A DNA stretch of 29,096 nucleotides from the IMG/VR virus record IMGVR_UViG_3300042879_003095, positions 1 through 29,096 of that record; one strand, 5' to 3'. The position numbers were made by a program, and so were the translations under genes. Positions 6,162 through 13,779 of the stretch are shown piece by piece. The notes beneath the pieces are model-generated. The model had not been told where the DNA came from. It saw nothing but the letters and a program-made list of their open reading frames with translations, and did not search any database. Source of the stretch: a virus. Within the stretch, counting starts at the first letter, position 1. Every line of letters starts with the position of its first letter.

Positions 6162-6506
6162 ATGACCTTTTTTTATATACTTCTGGCTGCGATATTCATA
6201 ATTGAGTTGTGTCTGGCGTATTCTTGTTATAAGTTTTATCTTATGATAAAGAAGATGGATAAGACAAATAAAACTACTATAGTTGAAAATGGCAACGCCA
6301 TCACAGAAACACTAAGAATAATATTTGACAATCTAAAGCGTCAAACCAGTAAGGTGGATAAACTATCAGGCAAACATACAGAATATCAATCACGATTTCA
6401 TAGATTAGAACAGCACGTTCAGCGTCTTTTATCCAAAGACAAAGAATCTGTTGAACTACCAAAAGAGGAAAACAAAAATGAGCGACGAAACAACAAAGCA
6501 GATTGA
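6162..6506 (+). CDS. Single-pass membrane protein with coiled coil
   Basis: A 114-residue protein. Residues 3-29 form one hydrophobic segment (FFYILLAAIFIIELCLAYSC) that can act as an N-terminal membrane anchor. Residues 45-95 are charged with heptad-like leucine/isoleucine spacing (ETLRIIFDNLKRQTSKVDKL) typical of a coiled coil, and the C-terminus is Lys/Glu/Asn rich. No family is recognised. It has its own promoter and overlaps the next gene by 29 nt, so both are probably cotranscribed. A membrane-anchored coiled-coil dimer is the only structural statement supported. Confidence 0.65.
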   Translation: MTFFYILLAAIFIIELCLAYSCYKFYLMIKKMDKTNKTTIVENGNAITETLRIIFDNLKRQTSKVDKLSGKHTEYQSRFHRLEQHVQRLLSKDKESVELPKEENKNERRNNKAD

Positions 6507-6687
6507 GTTTGGCAAGTTGTCTATTGGCAGCAAGTTTTACTTGACTAAGCCTGTAGAATCAACTTCTGCTGTATTCACAAAGATTACATCGTCAAAAAAT
6601 GATGCTGGTGTATGGTCCAATGCCAAGAACGGCTTTGGATTGACAACCTTTGTACAATACGATAAGCGTGTCTGGACCAAATCGTAA
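6478..6687 (+). CDS. Small protein of unknown function
   Basis: A 69-residue protein beginning MSDETTKQIEFGKLSIGSKFYL and containing VFTKITSSKND, VWSNAKNG and VQYDKRVW. The start at 6478 is chosen over an in-frame ATG at 6451 because a strong Shine-Dalgarno GAGGAAA (6465-6471) sits at the right distance. The pattern LSIGSKFYL...FTKI resembles small phage proteins with a short beta-sheet fold (a similar motif, GxxFxx...xxKx, occurs in many unannotated phage genes), but no function is known. It overlaps the upstream membrane protein gene and is followed one base later by the gp62-like gene. Confidence 0.7.
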   Translation: MSDETTKQIEFGKLSIGSKFYLTKPVESTSAVFTKITSSKNDAGVWSNAKNGFGLTTFVQYDKRVWTKS

Positions 6688-6688
6688 A

Positions 6689-7159
6689 ATGCCAAGAAAA
6701 AAAGCAACAGAAACTGGTGCCGCCGTAACAAAGCCCAAGGGATTGTTTGACCATATCAATCATGTCCGCGAAAAGCAGGACATTGATTATTTTGACAAAC
6801 TTACCGACGCAGACAAAAAGAGTTGGTCCAACTTTATGGTGTGCCGTTTTCTAAGTATGCAACCTGAACTTATTGATACATTGAATCACGTACAGAAATA
6901 TAGCGGCGTATTATCTCCCAAAGAGTTTTATAAGGTGCTGATTGCTTTTGTGCCAAAGCGTAGGGCATTTTATCCATATATTAAGAGCAAGAGTGAGAAG
7001 TATAATCCTGCTCTACTCACTCTGCTATCCAACCATTTTCAAGACAGCGAAAGAAATGTGCTTGAGTATATATCCATCTTGACAAAGGCTGATATTGTTG
7101 GCATTGTTGGCAAATACGGATATAACGAAAAGCAAATCAAAGAACTAATGGAGGCATAA
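6689..7159 (+). CDS. Putative sliding-clamp loader small subunit, T4 gp62-like
   Basis: A 156-residue protein. The segment KKSWSNFMVCRFLSMQPELI (48-67) and the following helices, with FVPKRRAFYPYIK in the middle and a late EYISILTK, parallel T4 gp62, where KDYSKFMVENALSQ..., AVPRGKRYGKW and NYKSIL occur in the same order at similar spacing. gp62 pairs with gp44 to load the sliding clamp on primer-template DNA. The start ATG at 6689 is preferred over 6650 because it directly follows the previous stop; the longer form would overlap that gene by 38 nt. No gp44 or gp45 gene lies in the window, which weakens the call; the match was made by memory of the family, not by search. Confidence 0.6.
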   Translation: MPRKKATETGAAVTKPKGLFDHINHVREKQDIDYFDKLTDADKKSWSNFMVCRFLSMQPELIDTLNHVQKYSGVLSPKEFYKVLIAFVPKRRAFYPYIKSKSEKYNPALLTLLSNHFQDSERNVLEYISILTKADIVGIVGKYGYNEKQIKELMEA

Positions 7160-7162
7160 CAT

Positions 7163-7597
7163 ATGAAAGTAGCCATCAACGCATCTTATGGAGGGTTTGG
7201 TCTATCACCTGAAGCACTAAAACTATACTGCGAAAAAGCAGGCGTTAGTTGTTATTTCTTCAAGTATGAATATACTACTGAACCCACGCTCAGGAGCAAA
7301 CTTGTTCCTGCATATGATCTGACTGACCATGGAAAATATAGCCGCGACAATCTTGCGTTTTCTATACCAAATCCTCAAGAGCAAAAAAATCCACATGATT
7401 ATCGCATAGGCGACGGGTTTACAGATGACAGAACCAATAAGTTTTTGATTGAGGCGATTGAAGAACTTGGATCAGAGGCAGCAAGTGGAAGCAGTTGTAA
7501 AATAAAAATCGTTGAAGTGCCCGACGATGTAAAATGGCATATTGCTGAATATGATGGTTGGGAGTGGGTGGCAGAAGATCACCGTAAATGGGAATAA
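7163..7597 (+). CDS. Conserved phage protein of unknown function
   Basis: A 144-residue protein of a type seen widely in large phages: an N-terminal MKVAINASYGGFGLSPEA, a middle polar part, and a C-terminal block with FLIEAIEELG, SSCKIKIVEVPDD, VKWHIAEYDG and WEWVAEDHRKWE. The start and end blocks are the conserved parts. Function is not known. A strong Shine-Dalgarno GGAGG (7150-7154) in the end of the gp62-like gene supports the start at 7163; spacing to neighbours is 3-4 nt on both sides, so it is in one operon with the gp62-like and dNMP kinase genes. Confidence 0.8.
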   Translation: MKVAINASYGGFGLSPEALKLYCEKAGVSCYFFKYEYTTEPTLRSKLVPAYDLTDHGKYSRDNLAFSIPNPQEQKNPHDYRIGDGFTDDRTNKFLIEAIEELGSEAASGSSCKIKIVEVPDDVKWHIAEYDGWEWVAEDHRKWE

Positions 7598-7601
7598 ACA
7601 T

Positions 7602-8219
7602 ATGTCTAATAAAAATGTTATAGGAGTTGGAGGCGCAGCCCGCAGCGGAAAAGATACATTTGCTTCTATTGTAGAAATGAAACTACAGCAGGCTGGGTAT
7701 AGCGTCAAGAAGGTCGCATTTGCTGACCCGCTAAAGCAGCATTGCGATAAGTTTTTATTGGAAAACCTTGGCATATCTGCTTTTACACAAGATCCTGAAG
7801 AAAAAGTTCTTATTCGTCCTATGCTTGTATGGTATGGCGATGCTCAACGCAGACGCACAGATGGTAGATACTGGATTGATCTTGCTCGTAAAACGATTGA
7901 TGAATCAGACTATGACTTTTATATCGTTACGGATGTGCGATATGATGTATATGAAAAAGATGAACTATACTTTCTAAAGAATGAAACCAAAGGAGTGTTG
8001 TGTCATATCAGCAAATATAGCATTGTTGACGGAGTAAAGAAGTTTGTATTGCCCGCCAATGATCACGAAGAAGCCAACAATCCAAGAATCAAAGCCGCCG
8101 CACAACATCGCATAGAATGGGAAGATGAAGGCAAGATGACGACCGAAGAACTATTGCTAAATCCAAAACTGAATGAACACGTAGAAAAGTTTATGAAGAT
8201 TTGGATACAAAAGTTTTAG
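7602..8219 (+). CDS. Deoxynucleoside monophosphate kinase
   Basis: A 205-residue P-loop kinase. The Walker A motif GGAARSGKDTF lies at 10-20 and is typical of phage dNMP kinases (T4 gp1 type), which phosphorylate dNMPs, including modified ones, to dNDPs for phage DNA synthesis. Further family-like features are FADPLKQHCDKF (42-53), the arginine-rich WYGDAQRRRTDGRYW (around 75-90) and FYIVTDVRYDVY (around 106-118), the conserved DVR segment. The start ATG at 7602 is chosen since an upstream in-frame ATG (7542) would lie deep in the preceding gene. Its TAG stop overlaps the TAA of the convergent gene in the four bases TTAG. Confidence 0.82.
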   Translation: MSNKNVIGVGGAARSGKDTFASIVEMKLQQAGYSVKKVAFADPLKQHCDKFLLENLGISAFTQDPEEKVLIRPMLVWYGDAQRRRTDGRYWIDLARKTIDESDYDFYIVTDVRYDVYEKDELYFLKNETKGVLCHISKYSIVDGVKKFVLPANDHEEANNPRIKAAAQHRIEWEDEGKMTTEELLLNPKLNEHVEKFMKIWIQKF

Positions 8220-8683
8220 TATTTGTATTCATCACCATCTTCTTCTTGCTCTTCGCCATCTTCATCATCTTCCTCGCCAAGTTCGTTTTCAAGTTCTTCG
8301 CTTAGTTTGGTAAAGTCATCGTGCTCTAACTCAAGTTTGGCCACGATGGAAGAAACCAAGAAAGCAAGTTCTCCCTTATCAAAGTTCATGCTCTTGATAT
8401 TTTTTGAGAACTTGTTTGCGATGGCATATATCAAGTTTCTGCGTGCCGACAACTCATCATTGTTGTATATGATGCCAGGTATTGGATTTTTATCGCTATG
8501 CATATCAGATAGTTTAGCCATTTCTTCCTTTAGCATCTGATTATACTCTGCATCATTTGCCGCAATACTTTTAATTAAACTTTTCAACTCATCTATGTCT
8601 TTTTTCTTTACAACCTTTGCCACTGAAAAAGTACGTAATACTCCCTTTTTCTGTAGAACGTGTGTGAATGTTTTGTTATCCAT
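8216..8683 (-). CDS. Acidic-tailed protein of unknown function
   Basis: A 155-residue minus-strand protein in an otherwise plus-strand region. It begins MDNKTFTHVLQKKGVLRTFSVAKV, is mainly helical in the middle (KDIDELKSLIKSIAANDAEY, ELSARRNLIYAIANKFSKNI) and ends in a very acidic tail from about residue 130 (mostly Glu/Asp with Gly/Gln, then YKY). Acidic tails of this sort occur in DNA-mimic and single-strand-binding proteins, but the body does not match one I know. An OB-fold is not evident. It converges with the dNMP kinase gene, overlapping it by 4 bp, with no obvious terminator between them. The sequence upstream of its ATG (8683) is very AT-rich, without a consensus promoter. Confidence 0.7.
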   Translation of the reverse strand: MDNKTFTHVLQKKGVLRTFSVAKVVKKKDIDELKSLIKSIAANDAEYNQMLKEEMAKLSDMHSDKNPIPGIIYNNDELSARRNLIYAIANKFSKNIKSMNFDKGELAFLVSSIVAKLELEHDDFTKLSEELENELGEEDDEDGEEQEEDGDEYKY

Positions 8684-8730
8684 ATATGATATATTTTTTG
8701 TTTATCTAAATAAATATAAACTCTTTACAA

Positions 8731-8764
8731 TTGACATCAACAATACTTGATATATACTGATTTT
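8731..8764 (+). promoter_or_regulatory. Leaderless-type promoter of the PD-(D/E)XK nuclease gene
   Basis: TTGACA (8731-8736), 16-nt spacer, TATACT (8753-8758), six bases, ATG at 8765. The predicted first transcribed base is the A of the start codon, and this argues for 8765 rather than the upstream in-frame TTG at 8747. Confidence 0.72.
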
Positions 8765-9775
8765 ATGTCTATAAATGATTTTTACGCCGAACCAGTAGCA
8801 GAAGTGCCTACTGTAACTCCAACTGAAGAAAAAAAGAAGAACAAGACCGTAAGTTTTTCTCAATATGCTATGTGGCTAAAGTGCCCGCAGCAATGGAAGT
8901 TGTCGTATATAGACAAACTTGCTCCGTATGAAGCCAATATCAATACTGCGTTTGGAACGGGCATTCACGAAGCATTACAAGAATATCTTAGATTGTTATA
9001 TAATGTAGGCTCTTCTGCTGCCGATGAGTTTGATTGTTATGCCAAGTTCATATCAGCGTTTGATGAAGAACTAAAACAACTCAAACTGGCAACAGACGAG
9101 CAAGTATCTACATTGTCTGCCGAAGATATAGAAGAACTTGGCTTGACCACACCATCTCAAGTAGCAGAGTTCAAGTCAGATGGCAGAACTATTCTTGACC
9201 ACGTAACCAGTTATGCCATACGCAGCAAACATTTTCCGTCAAAGAAGTATGAGGTAGTGGGAATAGAACTGCCGCTTGAAATACCGCTAAAGAACAATAC
9301 TATAACATACAAAGGCTTTCTGGATATTGTGTTCAAGGATAAAACGACCAACAAGATACTTATTTTAGATTTCAAGACAAGTCGTCTGGGCTGGAACAAA
9401 TATCAAAAGGCAGATAGAACAAAGATAGACCAACTACTGCTATATAAGAGATTTTATCATCAGGTATTCAAGGTGCCTATGTCTGATATAGAAGTTGAGT
9501 TCTTTGTAGTCAAGCGTAAGTTGCTTGAAGATGCTGAGTTTCCACAGCAGCGTATTCAACGCATATCGCCGCCAGATGGCAAGATGAGCATGAAAGAAGT
9601 AGAGTCTGCTTTTCTTGACTTTATAAAAAATGGATTTGATGACAATGGCGAATATAATAAAGACGCTGTGTTTCTAAAGAATCCTGGTAAGGGCCGCAAA
9701 AACTGTAAGTATTGTATCTTCAAGACACTCAAGAACGATACCGGCGAACTTTATTGTAATGGAAAAGAAGGCTAA
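8765..9775 (+). CDS. PD-(D/E)XK nuclease, RecB/Cas4-like with Cys cluster
   Basis: A 336-residue nuclease of the RecB/Cas4 group. In order: SFSQYAMWLKCPQQWKLSY (30-48) with Cys40; GTGIHEAL (64-71) with the motif His68; the catalytic GFLDIVF (184-190, Asp187) and ILDFKTS (200-206, Asp202 and Lys204); then QLLLYKRFYH, the QxxxY-type helix. The C-terminus has CKYC plus a further Cys near the end, which with Cys40 gives the four cysteines expected for a Cas4/AddB-type [4Fe-4S] cluster. Such proteins are 5'-3' or end-processing exonucleases used by phages in recombination, replication or DNA degradation. It is not next to any CRISPR array or cas gene. It has its own promoter that ends at the start codon. 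Confidence 0.85.
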   Translation: MSINDFYAEPVAEVPTVTPTEEKKKNKTVSFSQYAMWLKCPQQWKLSYIDKLAPYEANINTAFGTGIHEALQEYLRLLYNVGSSAADEFDCYAKFISAFDEELKQLKLATDEQVSTLSAEDIEELGLTTPSQVAEFKSDGRTILDHVTSYAIRSKHFPSKKYEVVGIELPLEIPLKNNTITYKGFLDIVFKDKTTNKILILDFKTSRLGWNKYQKADRTKIDQLLLYKRFYHQVFKVPMSDIEVEFFVVKRKLLEDAEFPQQRIQRISPPDGKMSMKEVESAFLDFIKNGFDDNGEYNKDAVFLKNPGKGRKNCKYCIFKTLKNDTGELYCNGKEG

Positions 9776-9844
9776 TAGTTTTTTATATATACGGAAAACT
9801 ATATTCCATATATATGTATATAGAGAAATCTAACAATCATATAT

Positions 9845-10054
9845 ATGAAACTAAAAACTAGCCACGAAACATCATTCACTTCTGTACACCTGTTCAAGGA
9901 CAAATATACTGCGTTCAAGGAAGCAGGTGTATCAAGTGGAATGACGCTGCAAAAACTCGTAAATCGTTGTGTATATCTTTATATCAACGATCCAGAGTTC
10001 AGAAAGAAGCTCAACGAAGAAAATTCTTTACAAATCAGCGGTTCTGCATTTTAA
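9845..10054 (+). CDS. Small ribbon-helix-helix-like protein
   Basis: A 69-residue protein with the layout TSVHLFKDKYTAFKEAG (12-28) as a likely strand plus helix, then SSGMTLQKLVNRCVYLYIND (30-49) as the second helix. This strand-helix-helix plan with a short polar N-terminus is that of Arc/MetJ-type dimers that bind operator DNA, so a repressor role is plausible though unproven. The 66-bp upstream gap is extremely AT-rich with repeated TATATA and no clear -35 box or Shine-Dalgarno. A promoter for the glycosyltransferase block starts five bases after the stop, so this protein is a reasonable candidate to regulate that block (inference). Confidence 0.6.
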   Translation: MKLKTSHETSFTSVHLFKDKYTAFKEAGVSSGMTLQKLVNRCVYLYINDPEFRKKLNEENSLQISGSAF

Positions 10055-10059
10055 ATAAT

Positions 10060-10094
10060 TTGACATAACGCAGATTTAAAACATAATACAAGGT
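10060..10094 (+). promoter_or_regulatory. Promoter at the head of the glycan gene block
   Basis: TTGACA (10060-10065), 16-nt spacer, CATAAT (10082-10087). The ATG of the first glycosyltransferase is at 10100, with AAGG (10090-10093) placed as a Shine-Dalgarno but close to the expected transcript start. Confidence 0.65.
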
Positions 10095-10099
10095 TATAT

Positions 10100-11578
10100 A
10101 TGGTAAATAGTTATATTCCTCAGAAGGACAGAAAGAAGATTATACTGCTTTGCGATGACCTGAGAATGCATTCTGGTATTGCTACAATGGCAAGAGAGTT
10201 TGTTACAGGCTTGGCAGGCAAATACAACTGGGTACAAATGGCAGGTAGCGTTACGCATCCTGAAAAAGGCAAGATAATGAATCTTGACCAAGCCACCAAC
10301 CAAGTTGCTGGCATAGACGACGCATACGTTCGCCTATATCCGGTTGATGGTTATGGCGACGCCAATCTTCTAAACGAAGTTATTAAGATGGAAAAGCCTG
10401 ATGCGCTGCTTCATTTTACTGATCCGCGTTTTTGGATCTGGTTATATCAAATCGAGCGTGAATTGCGTCAGAAGATTCCAATCGGGTTCTATAGCATCTG
10501 GGACGATCTTCCATATCCTATGTATAATCGTCCATATTATGAATCGTGCGATTGGATTGGTTGTATCAGCAAGCAGACAGAAAATATCGTAAAGAATATT
10601 CTTGGAACTACACTAAATAATCCTACAACTGTATCGTATGTGCCGCACGGCATTAATCGCAAGATGTTTAGACCGTTGACCACAGATGTTGAACTAAGCG
10701 AATTGCAACTAATACGCAGACAATATTTCAAGAAGGATTATAAGTTTGTAATATTCTATAACAATAGAAATATTCGTCGTAAGCAAACCAGTACAATAAT
10801 GCTTGCCTACAGAGCATTCTGCGACAATCTACCAAAAGAAGAAGCCGCAAAGTGCGTATTGTTTCTACATACACACCCAGTAGATGAAGCAGGCACTGAT
10901 TTGCCCGCGTGTAAGCAGGCATTTTGCCCGAACTATGATGTGATATTCAGCGTTGAAAAGGTTCTGCCAGAAAGAATGAATCAACTTTACAACATGGCAG
11001 ATGTGACGGTAAATCTTTCCGACAACGAGGGATTTGGTATTGCCACTGCGGAGAGTGTAATGGCGGGTACTCCAATCATCGTCACGGTTACGGGAGGACT
11101 TCAGGACCAGTGCGGATTTACAGACGATGCCGGAAATCCTGTCCAATTTGAAAATGGATGGGGAACTAATGCCGATGGTAGATATAAGAAACACGGTAGA
11201 TGGGTTACACCAATCTTTCCGGGTGCAAGAATGATGCAAGGTAGTATTCCTACTCCATATATTCTTGCCGATTATGCCAAGTGGGAAGATTGTGCTGAAG
11301 CATTTATGTATTGGTATTTGACCAGCAAGGAAAAGCGCCGTGAGTATGCACTGGAAGGTAGAGAATGGATGTGCGGAGTTGGTGGACTAAGTGCAGAAAG
11401 CATGTGTGAAAAAATGGCATCTGGCTTAGAAAATATGATGGCAAACTGGAAAGGTCGCGAAAGATTTAATCTTCATCGTCACGACGAATATGTTGGGCAC
11501 AACATGCCAAATAACAGTCTTGGATTTCCAATTCCAAAGATCAACAAGGATGAAGTACTAAAAAAATATAACAAATAA
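10100..11578 (+). CDS. Glycosyltransferase, GT-B fold (GT4-like)
   Basis: A 492-residue enzyme expected to transfer a sugar from a nucleotide sugar. The first half opens KIILLCDDLRMHSGIATMAREF, a GT-B Rossmann start with the glycine loop; VPHGINRKMF near 195 marks the domain junction; and NLSDNEGFGIATAESVMAGTPIIVT in the second half is the GT4 donor-site E-x7-E pattern. The last 60 residues (from about 430) are an extra polar tail. The length is larger than the usual 350-400, owing to insertions after the donor site (GWGTNADGRYKKHGR...). It is the first gene of the glycan block and is followed eight bases later by a small coiled-coil gene. Confidence 0.85.
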   Translation: MVNSYIPQKDRKKIILLCDDLRMHSGIATMAREFVTGLAGKYNWVQMAGSVTHPEKGKIMNLDQATNQVAGIDDAYVRLYPVDGYGDANLLNEVIKMEKPDALLHFTDPRFWIWLYQIERELRQKIPIGFYSIWDDLPYPMYNRPYYESCDWIGCISKQTENIVKNILGTTLNNPTTVSYVPHGINRKMFRPLTTDVELSELQLIRRQYFKKDYKFVIFYNNRNIRRKQTSTIMLAYRAFCDNLPKEEAAKCVLFLHTHPVDEAGTDLPACKQAFCPNYDVIFSVEKVLPERMNQLYNMADVTVNLSDNEGFGIATAESVMAGTPIIVTVTGGLQDQCGFTDDAGNPVQFENGWGTNADGRYKKHGRWVTPIFPGARMMQGSIPTPYILADYAKWEDCAEAFMYWYLTSKEKRREYALEGREWMCGVGGLSAESMCEKMASGLENMMANWKGRERFNLHRHDEYVGHNMPNNSLGFPIPKINKDEVLKKYNK

Positions 11579-11586
11579 GGAACATT

Positions 11587-11778
11587 ATGGCTAAAGCATT
11601 GACTAAAGAAGAAGCAAAGACAAAAATCTACGAACTTGCCAAGCAACTTCGTGAAATCGAAATGGAAAAGCGAGTTGTTATGACTGACTTCAAAGATCGC
11701 ATCAACGATGTTAAATCTGAGATGGAAGCTATTATTCAAGAACAAGAAGGTCAAAACACGCCGGGTACAGCACCATAA
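11587..11778 (+). CDS. Small coiled-coil protein
   Basis: A 63-residue, highly charged protein that appears to be almost all helix: LTKEEAKTKIYELAKQLREI and MTDFKDRINDVKSEMEAIIQ show heptad spacing, and a short flexible tail (GQNTPGTAP) follows. A Shine-Dalgarno AAGGA (11577-11581) precedes the ATG. It sits between two glycosyltransferase genes with 8 and 19 nt gaps, so it belongs to the same transcript. It could be a scaffolding or oligomerisation partner; no family is recognised. Confidence 0.65.
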   Translation: MAKALTKEEAKTKIYELAKQLREIEMEKRVVMTDFKDRINDVKSEMEAIIQEQEGQNTPGTAP

Positions 11779-11797
11779 CAAACAAAAGGTTATATAA

Positions 11798-13096
11798 ATG
11801 AGTAACGAAATTAAACCAGTATGTGTCATACAAGGTCCAATAGCATCGCGCTCTGGATATGGCGACCATTGCTTCGCATTAGCGGCTGACATTATCAAGT
11901 ATGATAAGTTCGACGTTAAGATCGTACCAATGCGATGGGGAGTATGCCCCAATACCATGTTGGATGACGAAAGTCGTCCTATGGTCAAAGAAATAAAGAG
12001 CAGAATACTAACTACCAACTTAACCGCACAGCCTGAATTATTTGTTCAAGTATCTATTCCCAACGAGTTCCAGCCACGCGGAAAATATAATATTGGCGTT
12101 ACGGCAGGTATTGAAAGTACTGTACCAAAGCCAGAATGGGTTGAAGGTCTGAATAGAATGAACTTGAATATTGTTCCTTCAAACTTTTCTAAGGAAGTAT
12201 TTGTAAAAACTGCATACGACCGTAGAGATGAAAGAACGGGAATGACGGACAAGATTCAACTCAATAAACCTATTGAAGTTGTATTCGAGGGGGTAGATAC
12301 AAGTATTTACAAGAAAACGAACGAACCGTCGGAAGAGGTGGATGCCGCACTGGGTGCTATACCAGAAACATTCTGCTATCTATTCGTAGGACATTGGATC
12401 CAAGGCGACCTAGGTGCAGATAGAAAAGATGTCGGAATGTTGATCAAGATCTTCAGCGAAGTATTTAAAAACAAGAAAAATGCACCCGCGTTAATTCTCA
12501 AGACTAGCGGAGCAACATTCTCCAAAATAGATAAAACCGAGATATTAAAGAAAATCAATGATATTCGTGCTCCATTAACTGGGACTCTTCCGAATATATA
12601 TCTCATACACGGTGAACTAACGCCGATTGAGTTGAATCGTCTATATAATCATCCAAAGGTAAAGGCTCACGTTAGCCTAACACACGGCGAAGGATTTGGA
12701 AGACCGTTATTGGAAGCAACTCTAAGCGGAAAACCACTGCTTACTACTAATTGGAGTGGTCACGTAGATTTTCTTCCGGAGAATCTTGCGAACTTGTTAC
12801 CTGGCACAATGGTAAATGTACCTCCCAGTGCGTGTAACGAATGGCTGGTAAAAGAAGGTCAGTGGTTTAATGCAAACTACAGCGTTGCTGCACAGAAGTT
12901 GGAAGATATATATACAAACTATATCAATTATATTCCAAACGCCGAAAAACTGCGTGTTCAAAATGCAGAAAAGTTTAGTCTTGAAGCTGCTGGGAAAGTG
13001 TTAGTAGATGTGTTAGACAAACATCTTCCCGTCTTTGAAAAGAAGGTAGGAATCACGCTTCCAAAATTCAAAAAAATAACTCCAACGGCGTCGTGA
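11798..13096 (+). CDS. Glycosyltransferase, GT-B fold (GT4-like)
   Basis: A 432-residue glycosyltransferase. The N-terminal VIQGPIASRSGYGDHCFALA has the acceptor-side glycine loop; GVDTSIYKK (around 167) is the domain junction; and SLTHGEGFGRPLLEATLSGKPLLTTNWSG (near 300-330) is the donor-site motif with two glutamates seven residues apart. Residues 340-432 form the C-terminal helix return. It shares organisation with the 10100 gene but is not a recent duplicate. A Shine-Dalgarno AAAGG (11784-11788) supports the start; the 3' end overlaps the next gene by GTGA. Confidence 0.85.
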   Translation: MSNEIKPVCVIQGPIASRSGYGDHCFALAADIIKYDKFDVKIVPMRWGVCPNTMLDDESRPMVKEIKSRILTTNLTAQPELFVQVSIPNEFQPRGKYNIGVTAGIESTVPKPEWVEGLNRMNLNIVPSNFSKEVFVKTAYDRRDERTGMTDKIQLNKPIEVVFEGVDTSIYKKTNEPSEEVDAALGAIPETFCYLFVGHWIQGDLGADRKDVGMLIKIFSEVFKNKKNAPALILKTSGATFSKIDKTEILKKINDIRAPLTGTLPNIYLIHGELTPIELNRLYNHPKVKAHVSLTHGEGFGRPLLEATLSGKPLLTTNWSGHVDFLPENLANLLPGTMVNVPPSACNEWLVKEGQWFNANYSVAAQKLEDIYTNYINYIPNAEKLRVQNAEKFSLEAAGKVLVDVLDKHLPVFEKKVGITLPKFKKITPTAS

Positions 13097-13776
13097 AAAT
13101 AAGTTATTTGGTTACGTGTAAAAATGAGACACTTGAGCTTCTTGGACTTATCGAGAAGCTCAAAACTCACATTCACTCAAATGCTCCCGGCGATGAAGTT
13201 GTCATTCTTGATGATTTTTCTGAAAACGAAGATACAAAAAAGATACTGGAAAATGCTAAAAACTATGGTTTTAGTGTAGTTCAACACTCTCTAAATAAAA
13301 ACTTCGCTGAACATAAAAATTATGGAAGCAAGCGTTGTGTTGGAGATTATATCGTTCAACTTGATGCAGACGAGTATCTGCGGCCCGAACTGTTGCAAAA
13401 TATGCAAGAGTTGATAAAATCAAATCCAAAAGTTGAATTGTACAGAGTTCCAAGAGTAAATATTGTAAGAGGAGCTACTTCACAAGATGCAGCTATGTGG
13501 GGATGGCATCTTAGTACACTACCAGAATATTTTGGTAATGAGCCAATAGTAAACTGGAATCACGGTGATTATCAATCTCGTATATATAAAAATAGCCTAA
13601 AGGTACAATGGCAAAAACCGCTACACGAGACTGTGATTGGTGCTGAGTATGTAACTATGCTTCCTAAAGAAGTTGAATGGTCTATTATTCATGACAAAAC
13701 AATAGACAGGCAACGTGCGCAAAACCTGTTTTATAACCAAAACTGGTCCAAACAAGCTAACATGGGACAAGGATAA
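13093..13776 (+). CDS. Glycosyltransferase family 2
   Basis: A 227-residue GT-A enzyme starting with GTG in a 4-bp GTGA overlap with the upstream gene. ISYLVTCKNETLELLGLIEKL (3-23), VVILDDFSEN (36-45) and YIVQLDADEYLRPELL (90-105) are the nucleotide-binding strand, the first acidic motif and the DxD motif of GT2. The later HGDYQSRIYKN and LHETV resemble LPS core transferases of the WaaE/KdtX group, which add a heptose or glucose to lipopolysaccharide. The donor is not determined by sequence. The short length is usual for a bare GT-A domain. Confidence 0.82.
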   Translation: MKISYLVTCKNETLELLGLIEKLKTHIHSNAPGDEVVILDDFSENEDTKKILENAKNYGFSVVQHSLNKNFAEHKNYGSKRCVGDYIVQLDADEYLRPELLQNMQELIKSNPKVELYRVPRVNIVRGATSQDAAMWGWHLSTLPEYFGNEPIVNWNHGDYQSRIYKNSLKVQWQKPLHETVIGAEYVTMLPKEVEWSIIHDKTIDRQRAQNLFYNQNWSKQANMGQG

Positions 13777-13779
13777 ATT

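Noticed and set aside
9776-9844. TATATA-rich gap as a replication origin or repeat array
   Set aside because: It is only about 70 bp long with no iterons or regular repeat unit; it is better described as an AT-rich intergenic region.
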